From NCBI RefSeq assembly GCF_003086295.3, contig NC_092051.1, positions 78,376,445 through 78,440,444 on the forward strand: a stretch of DNA of 64,000 nt, given 5' to 3'. The notes below the pieces were generated by a model. That model was not told the DNA's origin. It was given only the letters and a program-made list of their open reading frames with translations, and ran no database searches. Of this stretch, positions 22,697-34,165 are shown one piece after another. This DNA comes from Arachis hypogaea. Its lineage: Eukaryota > Streptophyta > Magnoliopsida > Fabales > Fabaceae. Each line of letters opens with the position of its first letter. The first letter of the stretch is position 1. Both the position numbers and the translations under genes were made by a program.

Positions 22697-23891
22697 TGAT
22701 GAGGGAAAAATAATTCCACACAAACTCACCGGCAAGTGTACCGGGTCGCCTCACAAGGGTGAGGTCGATCCCACAGGGATTGATGGATCAAGCAAATTTA
22801 GTGAGGTGATTAGTTTAGTCAAGAAAATAGTGGTGAATTGAATGAAATTAAACTAACAGAGAGTGAATTTCAAGAATTATAAATTGCAGAAAGTAAATTT
22901 GACAGAATCTTAAAGAGCAAGAAATGTAAAGTGCAGCAAATGTAAAGGGAGTTGGGTGCTGGGAAATTAAAGAAAGCAATAGATCAGAACTCAGAACAAT
23001 TGTAGAAGAGTTAAATTGCATGAAAAGTAAATTCAGATCACAGCAAACTCAAATGTAAAGTTGCAGAAAGTAAAATTGTAGAAGATTGTAGAAATTTAAA
23101 TTGCATAAACTGAATTCAATGTAACTGAAATGTAGAAGGTGCAGGAAAATTAAAAGTGTATCAAAGAGAGCCTTCTATTCTACTCCTACTCCTACTCCTA
23201 CTGCTGCCTACCACTACTGTAGCCTAACTGAGCTCTTTTTTTTGAAATGAAACTGATGCCTTTATATAGGCTTTACAAAATGAAAATGAAATTACAAACA
23301 AATTACAAATCAAAATGAAATTCCTATTCTAACTATCTCTTGTGCCTTTGAGTGATGATACTGGGCTCTGCTTGCTTTGAATTTTTAATTGGGATTGGAA
23401 TAAAACAAATTGAGCAGAGTTGCAGCTTCCAGGAGAACGTAGCATTCGTTTAGAGAATGGAGTGTTCGGGCACCCACGCGTACGCGTCCCTCACGCATGC
23501 GCGTGCTTTTGCATTTTTCGCCCACTGACGCATACGCGTCATGCACGCGTACGCGTCATGCACGCGTACACGTCATTATCAATCTTCAGCTCCCAAAGCT
23601 CGCGTGCTCCTTTCACGCGTACGCATCGTTGATAGCATTTTCTTATCGAGCGCTATGTTAGCTTAGTGAACGCTACTCCACACGTGCGCGTGGGTAGTAA
23701 AATCTCAATTCAGGCTTCAACACCAGCCACGCGTGCGCATGCTTTGTCCCAGGTGCACCATCGACACGTGCACGTCGATTGAAAAACTTTGCCTCCAATT
23801 TTTAACATGCCCGAAAACGCTAGCTTGCTGAACGTAACGCTCTCTTTTGAAATGAGCACCAAACACTTCTACGTGTACGCGTCATGCATGC
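22697..23891 (-). repeat. Element C 5' LTR, left part
   Basis: Left 1195 bp of the LTR, ending at the D insertion. TATA-like tatataaag on the minus strand lies near 23260-23269. Class IV cassettes (cacgcgtacgcgt) are at 23470-23640. The last 5 bp, catgc (23887-23891), are the left target duplication of D. Confidence 0.85.
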
Positions 23892-25372
23892 TGATAAACC
23901 CATATTTTATGGTATATATTATGCTCAATTTGAGTGATTTATTCAATCCTTCACCCACTTATTCATATAAATTGCATGGTTTTACTTTCCCTTCCTTATT
24001 ATGTGATGTATGTGAAAAATATGTTTCCTATGCTTTAAAAATAATAATTTTAATTTCCCTCTATTACCATTCGATGCCGTGATTCGTGTGTTGAGTAATT
24101 TCAGATCTTCTAAGGCAGGAATGACTTAAAGGATGGAAAAGAAACATACAAAATTGGAAGGAAAGCATAAAATGGAGTTTTTGAAGAAACTGACAGTGAC
24201 GCGATCGCATGGACGACGCGGCCGCATGCCAGCGCGAAATGGTAGTGACGCAACCGCATCATTGACGCGATCGCGCGCCTTAAGCGAAACGCATATGACG
24301 CGGACGCATGACTGAAGCGACCGCGTGACAAGGAAAACTTCAGATGACGCGACCATGTGACCCACGCGGACGCGTGACAGAGGCCACGCACCAGAAATTA
24401 CAGAAAACGCTCCCAGCGATTTCTGAAGCCCTTTTTGGCCCAAATCCAAGTCCAGAAGGCATAGATCAGAGATTATGAAGTGGGGGAATGCATCCATTCA
24501 AAGGAGAGTCTCCAATTAGTTAGTATTCATGATTTAGATGTAGTTTTGAGGGAGAGGTTCTCTCCTCTCTCTTTTAGAATTTAGAATTAAGATTTCTTTT
24601 GCTTTCAGGATTATCTCTTTTTATCAGGTTCAACATTCCTTTTTATTTATCTTCTCAATTTAGTTTATGAATTCTTCCATGTTACAAATTATTCTTCGAA
24701 TTAATGTTATTTGAGGTATTTCAGTTTATTATTGCTCTCTTTTATTTATGTTACTGTTGCTTCCAATCTGAAGACATTTTTATTCCAGTAGATTTACTTT
24801 TTTCCTTTTGGTCTTGGTTAAGAAATTAGTAACTCAGGAGTTATCAAACTCAACGTGATCGATAATTGTTATCTTTGTTAATTGAATTGAACTTCAATAA
24901 TCCCAATCTTTTTCTCGGAATTAACTAGGATTTGAAGATCAAACCAATCAGTCACTTGACCTTCCCTTGCTCTAGTAAAGGTTAACTAAGTGGAATTAAG
25001 ATTCAATTTTCATCATCATTGATAAGGATAACTAGGATAGGACTTCCAATTTCTCATACCTTGCCAAAAGTGTGTTTTACAGTTATTTATTTATTTACAA
25101 TCTTTTACTTATTTTAATTGCAATTTAAATTACTTGTTCCTCATCTTCAAAACCCCGATTTATAATCTTCATAACCAATAATAAGAACATACTTCCCTGC
25201 AGTTCCTTGAGAAGACGACCCGAGGTTTAAATACTCGGTTATCAATTTTAAAGGGGTTTGTTACTTGTGACAACCAAAACATTTGTAAGAAAGTTTGATT
25301 GCTTGGTTTAGTAACTATAGTTGCAACGAGAGTTTACTATAACCTCTAAACCATCAATCTTCAGTCTCTTCA
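23892..25372 (+). repeat. Element D 5' LTR
   Basis: Starts TGATAAACCC, ends cagtctcttca. Class III cassettes (gacgcgatcgcatg and relatives) occupy about 24195-24385. An inverted repeat gagaggttctctcctctc lies at about 24550. It aligns base for base in length with 32300-33780. Confidence 0.95.
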
Positions 25373-25375
25373 AAA

Positions 25376-25393
25376 TGGAGCCGTTGCCGGGGA
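25376..25393 (+). promoter_or_regulatory. Primer binding site (element D)
   Basis: TGGAGCCGTTGCCGGGGA, one mismatch to the tRNA-Asp 3' end, 3 bp after the LTR. Element F has the perfect version (45228-45245). Confidence 0.85.
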
Positions 25394-25487
25394 ATTGCAA
25401 TCGTGTGCCTTATTACTGGTTATTGTAAATATTTTTCTTTTACTTGTTTATTTGTCTTTATTTTCTCCTTTTATTTCCATTAGCTAC

Positions 25488-26976
25488 TATGAATTCTCAC
25501 CCCTCTCGCTTTGAGTTTGGTTCTAATATTGTTGCAACCCTTTAGGCAATAACACCCTCCAAGATATCATGGACAAAGACCATTCTACAATGCATACCAA
25601 GCCAATAGACATGATGGACAACCTTGTAGTTACCAACAAGACCCACCCTGTGCTTATAGGCCATCCTCTCAACGTAACTTCGAACCATCACACTCACAAG
25701 CTCCTTTTCACCATTCACCACCATATGATCCTCATTTACCCCGATTCCAATCCAATTACTCCCAAACACCACCACTTCCCCATGTACCACGTCCAAATTC
25801 ATCATTCCGAGAATCAGAGGTTCGCATCAAGGAAACAGTAGATCAACTTCAAACAACCCTTCATCAATTGGAGCAAGCTGTAAGTCAATTATCTTCTAGA
25901 CGTTCAAACATTCAAGGACCTTCCACAGCCCTATGTGGACAATCTAAAGAAGAGCGTAGCATGAAGGAGATACTAGAAACTCCAGTGGACAGAACAGGGC
26001 ATGACTTCGTATTAGAACAAGCAGAGGAAGCTGTCATTGTAAAAGAAGAAGAATTGGTTGAAGACTTAGGAGACGCTAAACTTCCATCGGAATCCAGAAT
26101 TGTGGAAAATTCTGTCAAGGACATTACAATTGATGCTAAGGAGGATAGTGCAAAACTCCCAAAGCAAGTCTTTTATGAAGAACTAGACGGAATAATCCAA
26201 GAAGAAAGTTTCCTTGATGACGATAATCTCAAGTCGAGTTCTCCCAGTAATGAACTTGCATCAGCAAGTGAATTCTCTGAGATCGAAGAATCTTCCCCAA
26301 GTGAATACGAAGATGATGCGGAGGTAGATTTCTCTCAACCTCCCGTTTATGACTTAAGTGACGAGAGGACATAGAAGGCTTTGATCAGGACATGGATGCA
26401 ATTGAAGAAGTCTGCAAGGAAGGGAAGAAATTCACCAAAGATCACAAGGGAGTAGAACTTACAGAACCACTGGAAACACCTATCCCAAGGCCATTACCAC
26501 CCAATACAAGCTTCAAATGGGTACAATCCTTAACCTTTAGCTTTATTTTCCCACTTGAATATGGTTTGCTTGAAACATATGGCCAGCTTAGAGCTCTCTG
26601 CGGCTTTAAGAGTAAGAAGAAAACGGCTCGCACTCAGAGCTGGTGCACAAGGTTCAATAAGGTTCCACGCTTCAATTCGAAGTGCACAGATTGGCATCCT
26701 GATCAATCGAATGGATCTAGGAAAACGTTTGGTCACCATGGTGAGAATCTACTTTCTAAACCGCACGGATGGAAAAATATAGATCAAGACGAAGGCGGAT
26801 TTAAAAGCAAAGTTTGGGATCCTGGAATCTATTCTAACATTCGTCACCCCGGGAGCTTGACAATCTGCTTGAAGATACTCAGAAGCTTTACATGCCTAGT
26901 TTGGGACCCCGGAGGCTGTTGGCATTCCAAACATTGGTGGAGATTTCTGGACAAATTTAAGCGCAAGCCGCCATAA
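25488..26976 (+). pseudogene. ORF1 of element D (unknown family, decayed)
   Basis: Begins near the ATG at about 25490 (MNSHPSRFEFG). The first 380 bp are frameshifted; open pieces follow at 25868-26374 (168 codons, acidic, with the EHEFVLEQ-like block and NELASASEFSE) and 26392-26976 (194 codons). The latter includes LEYGLLETYGQLRALCG, a basic middle and a Trp-rich C terminus (VWDPGGCWHSKHWWRF). Clear relatives are at 43731-44915 (F) and 47773-49338 (E). No known catalytic motif is seen. It sits where gag would be, directly after the PBS, so a structural or RNA-binding role is possible but unproven. Confidence 0.7.
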
Positions 26977-27026
26977 CAGGAAGCTCATCCAATGTCCAAC
27001 TTAAGGACTTTAACTAAAAGTGCTAC

Positions 27027-27042
27027 GTGGGAGACAACCCAC
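27027..27042 (+). other. Conserved post-ORF1 hairpin (D copy)
   Basis: GTGGG-AGACAA-CCCAC, about 50 nt after the ORF1 stop. It is the D-family form of the hairpin found in B, C and J as TTGGG-AGGCAA-CCCAA. Confidence 0.75.
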
Positions 27043-27174
27043 CATGGTATGGTCGTTTCTTTTTCAGTTTTATTTCGTGTTATTTATTTTTGTTTTCCTT
27101 TACAATTGAACCTGAATATTATTCATTCGCATTGCATACTGCATAATTGCATACCTACACAAAAAAAGAGAGTA

Positions 27175-27665
27175 GGCGTGCGACGCGACTGCATCACTCA
27201 TGCGATCGCATCAGTTGCGAAAAACAACTCCCAACGCGTCCACGTCATTCATGCGGCCGTGTGACCTGGAAATCGGCGTAAGGATCCAACGCCCAGAAAG
27301 TTGGGCTGGAATCGTACGGCTGTTGTGCGTTTCGCACAAACGACCCACGCGGTTGCATCCATGACACGATCGCGTCACTTGCACAACACCAATCCCACGC
27401 GACAGCATGAGCGACGTGATCGTGTCGCGTCAATTGCACAACACCCCAAAGGAGACAGAGAGTTGCGCTGAAATGACGCTGGAATTGCGCGTTTAGCACA
27501 ATTTCCAGCGACGCGGTCGCATGCCTCACGCGACTGCGTCATTCATCTTTTTACCCATTCCATGCAATCGCATCACTCACGCGATCGCATCAACCCCCAT
27601 TCCACCCCAGCCACGCGACCGCATGCCCCACGCGATCGCGTGGATTCAAATTTGATAATCCCTCA
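27175..27665 (+). repeat. Class III palindrome array, element D interior
   Basis: Irregularly spaced ACGCG-NN-CGCGT dyads and decayed forms (cgcgatcgcgt, acgcgaccgcatg, gcgatcgcatcaa) over about 490 bp, interleaved with single-copy-like text. Corresponding arrays occur in F (42695-43235) and E (47080-47550). Confidence 0.8.
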
Positions 27666-28085
27666 GCGACGCGAACCCTACCCATTTCTCGCCCCCCAAC
27701 CCCCTTCTCCTTCCTCTCTTCTCTGCACCCTCCACCACCCACTTCTAGCCACCACCACCCACTTCTAGCCACCACCACCGACCACCCAGACCCCACCGCC
27801 GCTGCGCCACCCCCTTCTCCCTTCCCCCTCTTTCTTCTTCTTCTCTCCTCTTCTTCCCTCCACCACTACTGCCCACCTCCGCGACCACCACCCCCACCGC
27901 GCCGCTGTCACCGCCGTGCCTCCACCCACCACCCACGCCCCCTTCCCTTCCTTCCCCCTTAACCCCTACCCCCATCAACCTAACCGAAACCCCCTGCCTC
28001 CGAACAACCACCGCCGCGCCAACCACCCTCAACCGCCGCGTCAGCCGCCACCACCATCCCCCAGCCATCCCTCTGCCCCACTTTC
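27666..28085 (+). repeat. C-rich CCACCACC tract
   Basis: Pyrimidine/C-rich low-complexity DNA. Short proline-rich ORFs arise from composition only. The counterpart in E is the G-rich plus-strand block 46680-47045. Confidence 0.7.
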
Positions 28086-29072
28086 ATTCATATGCCTACC
28101 AGGTTCCGCCGAATGCCACCCTTCTTTCAATTCGTAGTTAATACCATATTTTTCTGTTTATGTTCATAATTAGGCTAGTTAGATATGCATGTTGTAGTGG
28201 ATTGTAGGTGGTTAGGTAGCCTAGGATGTGGTTAGTGGATTTAGGCCTGATTAATTGCGCTGTTCGTGCTTCTTGTTTTATAATTTTCGCAATTCTCCTG
28301 TTGCTGTGATGTTAGTATTGTTCATATGCTGTTCGTACTGTTCATGTTGCTATTACGAATGTTCTTTCTTGTTCATACCTAATTGTAGTTTGTTTTAATT
28401 CATATGAACTGTCCTGCTTACTATTTATTTTCCGGGAACATCCAATTTTAGCCGGAATGCTGCCCAATTTTCTGTAAACTATTTTGTTTCCCTTCATGTC
28501 TTGGTTTTGGCACTTTGAACTCTACTTTACTCTGCTTTTACCAACCCAATTCATGAATACCAGGGCAAGCTTTCTTATTCTTTTTGATTTCCTGGTTCAT
28601 AATCTGCATTTTGATGTTTAGCTTCCAATTTTTGATTCATCATCAACCTGATTCCCTTGATTGGATATGAGTTAACTGTAGCTTCTAATTGAGAATGCTT
28701 GTTACTGAGAAAATGATCATCATGCCACTTACTCTAACCCACTTTTTACTAATTCACTAATTTTACCTTCCTAAACTCTTTTTTCATTCCTAACCAACCT
28801 AACCTTTCAAAACATCTCTTCTGGTTTTTAACTATTCTCTTTAACCTTCTAACCAAGGCATGATGATAATTTTTCCTAATTAACATGATTTCTAATACAT
28901 TTTGGATTATTAATTTTTCTTCTCGGACTTTTAACTCCTATTCAATCTTTAATGCACATTTACTTAACTCATTTTCATTACTCCACTGCTCCTTTGCCAC
29001 TATATGCTTATTTTGTGATTTGCATACTTGTTTTTCCTGTTTTTATTATATCCTGGTTTTCTGTTTTTCAGG
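28086..29072 (+). other. Element D region before ORF2
   Basis: T-rich non-coding sequence ending in tttctgtttttcag directly before the ORF2 ATG, a canonical-looking 3' splice site. The matching stretch in E is 38151-39019. No ORF is supported; it may be an intron. Confidence 0.55.
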
Positions 29073-30146
29073 ATGTCTGACACCCAAAGAAAAGGAAAGG
29101 GAAAGGCAACAACTGGCAAATGGAAAATAGGAGAATCCTCCATGTCCATCCTGGACATCATGCACGATGACTCCTGGCGGGAGAAACACTTTACTCCACA
29201 GGAGAAGGCTGACCAGCTACTCCCTGCTACTGATCCAATTAAGTTTGCAAACCGATATTGCGAGCTGAAGTATCCAGTGTTTGCAACCTCTAGGAACCTG
29301 TACCTGGAGAGGACTCTGAAGATCCCAGAAGAACTCCAGCAATACACCTCTGATCAGATCAAACAAAGAGGCTGGTTCTTCTTGGAGAGAAACCTGATTG
29401 AGGTCAATGTATCTTGGGTAAGGGAATTTTACTGCAATTACTTCAAAACTTCCCTAGATGCAGTAAACCTAAGAGGGAAGCAGATACTGGTCACTGAAGA
29501 GGCCATAGAGGATGTTCTGAAGCTCCTGCCTAAACCTGATCAGCCAGATGATTATCAAAAGGCTGAGGAGGACATGCGCTTCATGAAATTTGACTGGGAT
29601 GCCGTCAAGGCAAGGATAGCCCTTGACCCGACTGTTCCATGGGTCATGGGTCAGAACACCACCATGCCTAAGGGAATCAAGCGGGCATACTTGAACGATG
29701 AGGCTCGGCTATGGCATCAGATCCTAAGCAACATTATTATGCCGAGTACTCACGAGACGGAGCTACCTGCCGCTATGATCACCCTCCTATGGTATGTGAT
29801 GGAGGGTAAGGACCTGTACCTGCCACGCTTCATTCGGTACTACATGGCCAGGGTCCACGTCCGAGGCACTCTTCCCTTTCCATATCTGATTACACAGCTT
29901 GGCCGTCGAGCTGACGTGCCTTGGGAGGATGCTGATGAGAAGCCACCTGCTGCAGAATGCAAGAAAATTATCCCTCACAGCAGGAACTTTCTGGCTTTGG
30001 GCTACAGACCTCCATTCCTCACTCCTACTGATGAGACAGCCACACCATCTGCCGGCCCCTCTTCCTCTACAGTTACCCCTGCTACCACCACTGCACCTCC
30101 AACTGCCTCAGAGCCAGTTTATCACTTAGTGCACCACCTGTTTTAG
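29073..30146 (+). CDS. ORF2 of element D, plant-transposon-like protein
   Basis: ATG at 29073 (MSDTQRKGKG) in context cagGATGTC, 357 codons to a TAG at 30144-30146. The N-terminal 20 residues are basic. A well-ordered domain spans about residues 30-310, with WFFLERNLIEVNVSWVREFY (101-120), a PWVMGQ block (189-194) and YLPRFIRYYMARVHVRG (249-265); a Ser/Thr/Pro-rich tail follows. It resembles the domain annotated in legume proteomes as a putative plant transposon protein (recalled, not searched). No transposase DDE or RT motif and no membrane segment is evident, so an env role is not supported. The reading frame continues past the TAG to 30524. Confidence 0.75.
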   Translation: MSDTQRKGKGKATTGKWKIGESSMSILDIMHDDSWREKHFTPQEKADQLLPATDPIKFANRYCELKYPVFATSRNLYLERTLKIPEELQQYTSDQIKQRGWFFLERNLIEVNVSWVREFYCNYFKTSLDAVNLRGKQILVTEEAIEDVLKLLPKPDQPDDYQKAEEDMRFMKFDWDAVKARIALDPTVPWVMGQNTTMPKGIKRAYLNDEARLWHQILSNIIMPSTHETELPAAMITLLWYVMEGKDLYLPRFIRYYMARVHVRGTLPFPYLITQLGRRADVPWEDADEKPPAAECKKIIPHSRNFLALGYRPPFLTPTDETATPSAGPSSSTVTPATTTAPPTASEPVYHLVHHLF

Positions 30147-30524
30147 CAGCTAGACCAGATGGAGCGCCACAACCGGCAGCGATACGAGAGATCTGAGCAT
30201 CGCAGCAAGCGATGCTATGAGCACCTGAAGCTAATGATCCGTTCTGGCAGCGACATCTCCTCCAAGCCTGACACTCCATCAGACCCATCTGAGGAGGAGC
30301 CAGATGATCACGAGGCAAAGACCCATCCACAGAGAGAGGCTGCGCAGGCAGGCACAGAGCAGGCTGCTTCACATCAGGAGCCCCTGCCTCAGATTCAGGC
30401 TGCAGACCCAAAGATCCCTATTCAGTCAGCACCTCCTCTGCAGCAGGCAGATCCTCAGACCACCACCACAGAGACTCCGGCTACCCATCCTTCCAGTGAT
30501 GACACCCCTTCACACCCTGCTTGA
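30147..30524 (+). pseudogene. ORF2 C-terminal extension after in-frame stop
   Basis: Same frame as ORF2, open for 125 codons after the TAG at 30144. It encodes a charged, probably helical stretch (QMERHNRQRYERSEH) followed by a Q/P/T-rich tail and ends at 30524, 27 nt before an internal PPT copy. The composition matches a natural C terminus, so the TAG is probably a recent break. Confidence 0.65.
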
Positions 30525-30551
30525 GCGAGCATCAGGGACGATACTTCATTT

Positions 30552-30566
30552 TAAGTGTGGGGAGGT
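30552..30566 (+). promoter_or_regulatory. Internal polypurine tract (element D)
   Basis: taagtgtggggaggt, identical to the terminal PPT at 32285-32299 but 1.7 kb upstream, just after ORF2. Element F has the same duplication. Confidence 0.7.
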
Positions 30567-32284
30567 CGCCATCTCTGGCATATATTTTTTGGTGAACCAC
30601 TACAGACTCTTTTTACTTTATTATTTTTTTTTTATTTTTCTCTTTATTTTTATTCTTATTTTCTAAGTACTTATACATTGCTATTTTCATGTATTTTTAC
30701 TATATTTCTGCATGTTGCACTTTAGTTCATATTTTAGCCATTTAGTTTAGTTGCAAATCTAACTTATTAGTTATAGAAAATGTGGATTAATTAGTATAGT
30801 TTACCCTTTTTAGCATAAGATAACTTAGTTTAAATTGAAAATATATAAAGGAAGTAAACTAGAGACTTTAACAGAATAAAAACAACCACACCTTGTATAT
30901 ATAGCATTACATGTTAGTTAGTTAACAACATTTCATCAAGGAGAAACACTAAAACTTTAAAGCCACCTTAAGATTTACATTGAGAATAATGGGAACTCTT
31001 AATTTTTACTTGCTTGACATATATAACTGATATATGATTTTTGAGTTAGAGAACACACAGCCTCTGAGTTTTGAGCTTAATTGCGTGGTTACATTTAAAC
31101 CATAATATTTTATTCCTGTGTGTTCTGCCCTTCTTATTTATTCTGGTGTTCTTTACTTTGTTTTAATCTATATGTCTGATTATAGAATATAGATACATAC
31201 CAAGAAAGTGATTGAGGCCATTGTTTGATTCTAGCTCACTATTCCCAAATTAGCCTACCTTTTACATCACCTTGTTAGCCCCCTTGAGCCTTTAAATCCC
31301 CTCTTGTTTTATAACCACATTACTAGCCTTAAGCAGAAAAACAAAAATCAAAATCCCAAGTTGAATCCTTGGTTAGCTTAAGATAGAAATTGTGTATTGT
31401 GTAAGTGTGGGAACCTTATGGGAACATGGATGATAGAAACAAAAGGGTAGAAAGTTAAAAAGAATAAAAATTTTTATTTTTAAATGTTTTGGGAAGCATG
31501 CTCATGTGAAATCAAAATAATTTAATTACCATGTGCATTTAAAAAAAATTATTTTTTTTCAGTATTTGAATAAAGGGGATGCAAAAGAATTCCCCAAATG
31601 CAAAAAGCGATGCACATGGGATAAAAATAAATAAAAAATTAAAATATGAGCATGTAACATAAAAAGTGGAAAAAATATGGGAAAATAGGTAAAGAAGCTT
31701 TGCTTTACAAAATATGTATGTTAGGTGAGATCTTAGACTAATCAAGGATTCACTTAATTAGCTCACTTAGCCTTATACATATACCCTTACCTTTACCTTG
31801 GCCCCATTACAACCTTAATTAAAGACCTCATGATTTTTTTATGCCTATATTCTATAATTGTTGATTTGTTAGATAAAGAACAAAGTTATAGAAAGTAAGG
31901 ATAAAAAGAATAGAGTGATTAACCCAATAAACACTGAGTGACTAGAGAGTAAACACAAAATCCAGTGAGGGTTCAATAGCTCATCAACATATATCTATGC
32001 TTAAATTATTAATTATCTTGCAAAATTGTAAAATATTTTTCTCTCCCATCTCAATTGTAAAGGTACTTTATCACTATCTAAGGTTTGGCTATATATATAA
32101 GATTCCTTGAGAATGTGAATTAATTCAACTACATGTAAGCTCTATACACAAGGGAATAACAAATTAGAATTGCATGATTCATTTAGGTAGTTGCATTTAG
32201 AAGAGATTGCATTGCATGAGATTCCACTACTTTAACCTTACCTTACTCTTTGTCTTGGATTTAGCATGAGGACATGCTATTGTT
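30567..32284 (+). other. Region between the two PPTs, element D
   Basis: AT-rich, no supported ORF. The counterpart in F is 40431-41864. Similar wording (gagtgactagagagtaaacac, acttagcc, tgaggacatgct) suggests conserved non-coding sequence rather than random insertion. Confidence 0.6.
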
Positions 32285-32299
32285 TAAGTGTGGGGAGGT
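32285..32299 (+). promoter_or_regulatory. Terminal polypurine tract (element D)
   Basis: taagtgtggggaggt immediately before the 3' LTR start at 32300. Confidence 0.9.
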
Positions 32300-33780
32300 T
32301 GATAAACCCATATTTTATGGTATATATTATGCTCAATTTGAGTGATTTATTCAATCCTTTACCCACTTATTCATATAAATTGCATGGTTTTACTTTCCCT
32401 TCCTTATTATGTGATGTATGTGAAAAACATGTTTCCTATGCTTTAAAAATAATAATTTTAATTTCCCTTTATTACCATTCGATGCTGTGATTCGTGTGTT
32501 GAGTAATTTCAGATCTTCTAAGGCAGGAATGACTTAAAGGATGGAAAGGAAACATACAAAATTGGAAGGAAAGCATAAAATGGAGTTTTTGAAGAAACTG
32601 GTAGTGACGCGATCGCATGGACGACGAGGCCGCATGACAGCGTGAAATGGTTGTGACGCAACCGCGTCATTGACGCGATCGTGCGCCTTAAGCGAAACGC
32701 ATATGACGCGGACGCATGACTGAAGCGACCACGTGACAAGGAAAACTTCAGATGACGCGACCGCGTGACCCACGCGGACGCGTGACAGAGGCCACACACC
32801 AGAAATTACAGAAAATGCTCCCAGCGATTTCTGAAGCCCTTTTTGGCCCAAATCCAAGTCCTGAAGGCACAGATCAGAGGTTATGAAGTGGGAGAATGCA
32901 TCCATTCAAAGGAGAGTCTCCAATTAGTTAGTATTCATGATTTAGATGTAGTTTTGAGGGAGAGGTTCTCTCCTCTCTCTTTTAGGATTTAGAATTAGGA
33001 TTTCTTTTGCTTTCAGGATTATCTCTTTTTATCAAGTTCAACATTCCTTTTTATTTATCTTCTGAATTTAGTTTATGAATTCTTCCATGTTACAGATTAT
33101 TCTTCGAATTAATGTTATTTGAGGTATTTCAGTTTATTATTGCTCTCTTTTATTTATGTTACTGTTGCTTCCAATCTGAAGATATTTTTATTCCAGTAGA
33201 TTTACTTTTTTCCTTTTGGTCTTGGTTAAGAAATCAGTAACTCAGGAGTTATCAAACTCAACGTGATCGATAATTGTTATCTTTGTTAATTGAATTGAAC
33301 TTCAATAATCCCAATCTTTTTCTAGGAATTAACTAGGATTTGAAGATCAAACCAATTAGTCACTTGACCTTCCCTTGCTCTAGTAAAGGTTAACTAAGTG
33401 GAATTAAGATTCAATTTTCATTATCATTGATAAGGATAACTAGGATAGGACTTCCAATTTCTCATACCTTGCCAAAAGTGTGTTTTACAGTTATTTATTT
33501 ATTTACAATCTTTTACTTATTTTAATTGCAATTTAAATTACTTGTTCTTCATCTTCAAAACCCCGAATTACAATCTTCATAACCAATAACAAGAGCATAC
33601 TTCCCTGCAGTTCCTTGAGAAGACGACCCGAGGTTTAAATACTCGGTTATCAATTTTAAAGGGGTTTGTTACTTGTGACAACCAAAACGTTTGTAAGAAA
33701 GGTTGATTGCTTGGTTTAGTAACTATACTTGCAACGAGAGTTTACTATAACCTCTAAACCATCAATCTTCTGTCTCCTCA
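32300..33780 (+). repeat. Element D 3' LTR
   Basis: Same length as the 5' LTR and about 96-97% identical by eye. Class III cassettes lie at about 32605-32790. Flanked by cacgc (33781-33785). Confidence 0.95.
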
Positions 33781-33785
33781 CACGC

Positions 33786-34165
33786 GTACGCGTGGGTCTT
33801 CAAAATTCCTTTCTGACGCGTGCGCGTCTTGTACGGGTGCGCGTCCTATACGCGTGCGCGTCGTGATGTTTTTGCGCCAAGAGCCTTTTCTTTGTTTAAA
33901 TCATAGGCCACGCTTTTAAAAGCGTGGCCTAAGGCTCCAAAGTGTGCCCAAGCTCCAAAATGTGCCCCAGAATTCCTCTTTTCTCCTTTTTAGCTTATTT
34001 TGTGCTTTTTTCTTCTTTTTTCACTTATTTCCTACAATGTTTATAAAATTAAAAGATCAAAGAAATATACCATTTTAAGCACAAAAGCATTCAATATTTA
34101 AGCACTAATCATCAATTTCTTGTCTGAAAAAGCATAGAAAAATATGACATGATGACATGTCATCA
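33786..34165 (-). repeat. Element C 5' LTR, right part
   Basis: Continues the LTR interrupted by D and matches 18362-18723. Ends gacatgtcatca. Directly followed by PPT and interior sequence of the same family instead of flanking DNA. Confidence 0.9.

Larger units (their letters stand above)
23892..33780 (+). mobile_element. Element D, complete non-autonomous LTR element
   Basis: 9889 bp on the plus strand with two 1481-bp LTRs (23892-25372 and 32300-33780), PBS, decayed ORF1, ORF2, an internal and a terminal PPT, and 5-bp flanks catgc/cacgc, which differ by one C-to-T change. The empty site is visible at about 18358. By eye the LTRs differ at about 50 positions, mostly transitions. No PR, RT or IN is encoded, so it fits a large retrotransposon derivative (LARD) mobilised in trans. 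Related to E and F. Confidence 0.9.
10270..34165 (-). mobile_element. Element C, non-autonomous, carrying A and D
   Basis: Minus-strand element. The 3' LTR is 10270-10791 plus 18125-18723 (split by A and a deletion), the interior is 18724-22696 with PPT and PBS in the expected places, and the 5' LTR is 22697-23891 plus 33786-34165 (split by D). It is inserted in the element M gag after about accaa (10265-10269). LTR termini on the minus strand are TGATGACATG and CTCATCA. No polymerase is encoded. Beyond 34165 the interior begins again instead of flanking DNA, so the right LTR also belongs to a second tandem copy. Confidence 0.75.

Noticed and set aside
29073..30146. env-like glycoprotein
   Set aside because: No signal peptide or transmembrane segment from the natural ATG; the hydrophobic residues upstream (29028-29072) are the pyrimidine tract read as codons.
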